A DNA stretch of 47,249 bases from Candidatus Parcubacteria bacterium (lineage in GTDB: Bacteria; Patescibacteriota; Minisyncoccia; UBA6257; 2-01-FULL-56-20): assembly GCA_027450205.1 (NCBI GenBank), contig DAIDJL010000002.1, forward strand, positions 157,758 to 205,006, written 5' to 3'. The translations under genes and the position numbers were made by a program. Every line of letters begins with the position of its first letter. Positions within the stretch are counted from its first letter, which is position 1. The notes below the pieces were generated by a model. That model did no database searches. It was not told the origin of the DNA and worked only from the letters and a program-made list of their open reading frames with translations. Below are positions 44,883-47,249 of the stretch, piece after piece.

Positions 44883-44920
44883 GGGCGCCGCTGATCGTTT
44901 CAGCTGCGCCCTCTTTTTTA
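44883..44920 (+). terminator. Intrinsic terminator, plus strand
   Basis: GGGCGCCGCTGATCGTTTCAGCTGCGCCC-TCTTTTTTA. Confidence 0.85.
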
Positions 44921-44934
44921 TATATGAAGTTTCT

Positions 44935-44967
44935 TAGCAAAAGAAAGCCCACGATAGCGTGGGCTTC
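44935..44967 (-). terminator. Intrinsic terminator, minus strand
   Basis: Minus strand AAGCCCACGCTATCGTGGGCTTTCTTTTG. Confidence 0.7.
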
Positions 44968-44988
44968 AGGCTTACTGTTCGGTGAATA

Positions 44989-45414
44989 TTATCTGTCAGG
45001 ATCTTCTCCCAGCAGGATCAGGTTTTCTTCCCGCCGTTGCGCAAGGATGTTAAATGCCTTTGTCATAGAGTCCTGGGGAGAAAAAAGCTGTTCCGCGGTC
45101 CAACGGCTCAGGCCTGCCACAAGTTTTTTGACAGTGGAGCGGTTGTTATAAAAATGGCTCGCCAAAGGAACCCCGCAGATCAGTTTTTCAACCTCCTTTT
45201 CGTCCGTGAGGGCGTTGACGACCGACCGCACCGACATGTAGCCGTCGACGCCGTGGTGCGTAAGGGCATCATCGATAAGCTTCAGGTCGGCAGCCAGCCG
45301 TACATTTTCTTTGGTTATCGAATCAATGCAAGGTCCAGCGATAAGCCCGATCATTTCCCCCGCGATCTGCTGGTTGGTAAGTGGTTGAGAACTTTGCCCG
45401 CCCTGTTGTTCCAT
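44989..45414 (-). CDS. Hypothetical protein (141 aa)
   Basis: MEQQGGQSSQPLTNQQIAGEMIGLIAGPCIDSITKENVRLAADLKLIDDALTHHGVDGYMSVRSVVNAL...; GAGGAGGGCCT-ATG SD; terminator downstream. Confidence 0.7.
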   Translation of the reverse strand: MEQQGGQSSQPLTNQQIAGEMIGLIAGPCIDSITKENVRLAADLKLIDDALTHHGVDGYMSVRSVVNALTDEKEVEKLICGVPLASHFYNNRSTVKKLVAGLSRWTAEQLFSPQDSMTKAFNILAQRREENLILLGEDPDR

Positions 45415-45681
45415 AGGCCCTCCTCATCGACCTTCTTTTTCCAGTCTATCAAGAGCAGTGAGAATGTAAAGGATGCTGATGTGAGAGCGGGTTAGTGGAT
45501 GATGTCAGAACCTTTTACATAAGAAAGCCCAGCGAATTTGCAATTCCGGATTTAATGGATAATATTTCTTGATGAAAAGCTAGACAGAAATTCATTTTTC
45601 TGCTATATAATAGGCAGCCCTTAGGGTTACACAGCGCATTTCGATTTTGAGATGCGTCGTGATCTTCAAAGGAGAAACTCT

Positions 45682-47022
45682 ATGACAACTGAAAAGACGG
45701 AAGTGACGCTCCGTGAAGCGGTTGCCGATGATTCTGCATGGGTCTCCGATCTTATGCAGGATGCATTGGAACCGTATTACGGCGGCGATCATCGCGCCCA
45801 TGCCAAGCGCATTCTCGAAGCTCATCTGAGCGGAGGGATGGACTTGGTCGGCTTTTTCTCATTCGAGCAACGGATGTTCATCGCCGAAGTGAATGGCGTT
45901 CGTGCTGGGATGGTTCATCTCGTCGGCAAGCGGCAGGAAACCTACAAGATCAGTCCGCTTATCCTCGCTTCCGAATTTCGTGGGAAGCTTGGAATCGGGA
46001 GTATCTTGCTCGGCCACGCGGAGAAATATGCGCGCATTCACCATGCTCGCGAACTCTACTGCACGGTCGCAGAACAGAATGTCGGTGCTATGCAGTTCTT
46101 TCTTCGGAAAGGATTCATTCGCGCCGGTAGCTCTGCGAGCCACTACAAAGCGGGCATCGTGGAGACGATGCTCTATAAGATTCTCTACGAAGCGGATGAC
46201 GTCGCCGCTTACGAGGGAATGCAAATCTCCGTGGTGCCTTTTGAGCAGAAGCACGAAGCGCAGGTTACTAATCTACTGCTCTCTACGTTGCCGGAGTCAT
46301 TCGGTGGCGTTGACGAGAAGTGGGTCAAGGCGCTTTATGGCGGCTACGAGCGGCGGAACAGCGGCGACATCAATACGAAGTTCAAGCTGATTTATGTCGC
46401 GGTAACCAGTGCGGGAGAGGTGGTTGGCGTTGCGGGAATGACTCCAAAGAAGGGCGAGCCCATCAAGGTAATGCCGTTCATCGCGAAGAATAGAGCAGCG
46501 TTCGACGCATTGCTTATCGACCTTCCACACGAGCTCGTCCAATACGGACATAAGCTCTATATTCACATCAGTCCGACTGCGAATGAGGTTATCTCCCTCG
46601 AGCGCTTCGGATGGAAGTTGGATGCAGCGATGCCATCCGCATATCGCCCCGGAATCATTACCTACCAGTGGAGTCTGGAAATTGGAGCTACGACCATGAG
46701 AGAAATGAGAGTAAAGCCGCGCTTCATCAGTCTGATGCGCTCCAAGCGGAAGTCGTTGGAAGTGCGGGTCGGATATGACAACATCAACCGCATTCAGGTC
46801 GGCGAACGCATCAGGTTCGTTTCCCATGAAAGCGCTCTCGACGTTCGGGTAAATGCCGTCCGTCGCTATCTGTCAATTGCACAGCTCCTCGAAAAGGAGG
46901 CGTGGGAGAAGATCGCCCCCGACCTTCCCTCGAAAGAAGCCGTGTTCCAGTTGCTGAAGAACATCTATCCGCCAGAGAAGGAGAAACTGGGGATGGTGGT
47001 CCTCGAAATCGTTCCCGTCTAG
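45682..47022 (+). CDS. GNAT - degenerate GNAT - ASCH domain fusion protein (446 aa)
   Basis: N-terminal GNAT (ILASEFRGKLGIGSILLGHAEKYARIHHARELYCTVAEQNVGAMQFFLRKGFIRAG), second GNAT-like segment, C-terminal ASCH (KPRFISLMRSKRKSLEVRVGYDNINRIQVGERIRFV...LLKNIYPPEKEKLGMVVLEI). SD AAAGGAGA. Confidence 0.75.
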   Translation: MTTEKTEVTLREAVADDSAWVSDLMQDALEPYYGGDHRAHAKRILEAHLSGGMDLVGFFSFEQRMFIAEVNGVRAGMVHLVGKRQETYKISPLILASEFRGKLGIGSILLGHAEKYARIHHARELYCTVAEQNVGAMQFFLRKGFIRAGSSASHYKAGIVETMLYKILYEADDVAAYEGMQISVVPFEQKHEAQVTNLLLSTLPESFGGVDEKWVKALYGGYERRNSGDINTKFKLIYVAVTSAGEVVGVAGMTPKKGEPIKVMPFIAKNRAAFDALLIDLPHELVQYGHKLYIHISPTANEVISLERFGWKLDAAMPSAYRPGIITYQWSLEIGATTMREMRVKPRFISLMRSKRKSLEVRVGYDNINRIQVGERIRFVSHESALDVRVNAVRRYLSIAQLLEKEAWEKIAPDLPSKEAVFQLLKNIYPPEKEKLGMVVLEIVPV

Positions 47023-47033
47023 CGGTAGCAACC

Positions 47034-47075
47034 AATGGGCGTCCAAACGCAGTTATGCTTGGACGCCCATTTTCA
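47034..47075. terminator. Terminator between convergent ASCH genes
   Basis: AATGGGCGTCCAA (47034-47046) / TTGGACGCCCATT (47059-47071) plus TTTC. Confidence 0.75.
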
Positions 47076-47076
47076 T

Positions 47077-47249
47077 TCATAAAAGTTTTATCTCGATTCC
47101 AACGACCCCATATTTTTTCTCATCTTCGTCGGAGTAAAACTTTTTTAACACCGCCAAAAAATCTTCTTTGTTTTCTGCGCCGAACGAGGCAATTGGAAAA
47201 TGATTTAATAATTCAGAAAACGATGGATACGTATGGAGCGCCACTACCT
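47077..47249 (-). CDS. ASCH-domain protein, C-terminal fragment (5' end beyond window)
   Basis: Not in the ORF track. Minus-strand frame: VVALHTYPSFSELLNHFPIASFGAENKEDFLAVLKKFYSDEDEKKYGVVGIEIKLL*, matching the ASCH C-terminal pattern. Confidence 0.75.
   Translation of the reverse strand, partial: VVALHTYPSFSELLNHFPIASFGAENKEDFLAVLKKFYSDEDEKKYGVVGIEIKLL

Noticed and set aside
1-47249. tRNA/rRNA genes, transposases, prophage genes, CRISPR-Cas
   Set aside because: None could be supported by reading; no IS ends with a transposase ORF and no Cas or phage structural motifs.

Overview
This window looks like a chromosomal segment from a Candidate Phyla Radiation (Patescibacteria, Parcubacteria-like) bacterium. 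That placement is an inference from reduced, compact housekeeping genes, a standalone PolA-type 5'-3' exonuclease, the dnaN-dnaA / rpmH-rnpA-yidC-jag origin neighbourhood, and a VirB4/VirB6/PrgI/VirB2-like type IV secretion locus of the CPR type. TGA behaves as a stop (e.g. the yebC/ruvC ATGA overlap), so code 25 does not apply. Main blocks: RNA-processing beta-CASP nuclease, murE, ruvA, rpsT, holA, pyrG, sensor kinase, 5'-3' exonuclease, tsaE, lamin-tail protein and ruvB (1-10.9 kb); an unannotated structured ncRNA with its own promoter and terminator (~10.99-11.36 kb); pilB/gspE, yebC, ruvC, PBP1A, dnaN, putative oriC, dnaA, rpmH, rnpA, yidC, jag (11.4-21.1 kb); a ten-gene T4SS-like operon on the minus strand (21.2-33.2 kb); rsmA, uvrD/pcrA, LysM, comM, dksA-like (33.2-38.6 kb); an AT-rich island with large palindromes and a YraN-like nuclease (38.65-39.4 kb); nusA behind a promoter-proximal terminator, ppa, clpP, tyrS (39.4-43.7 kb); and small accessory genes ending in a GNAT-GNAT-ASCH fusion convergent with a second ASCH gene cut by the window edge (43.9-47.2 kb). 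The best leads are the structured ncRNA, the recurrent leaderless-promoter architecture of core genes versus strong Shine-Dalgarno sites on accessory genes, the interlocked gspE/yebC promoters, the GNAT-ASCH/ASCH pair, the nusA attenuator and the AT-rich palindrome island. No alignment, folding or database search was run; all family names are by eye.
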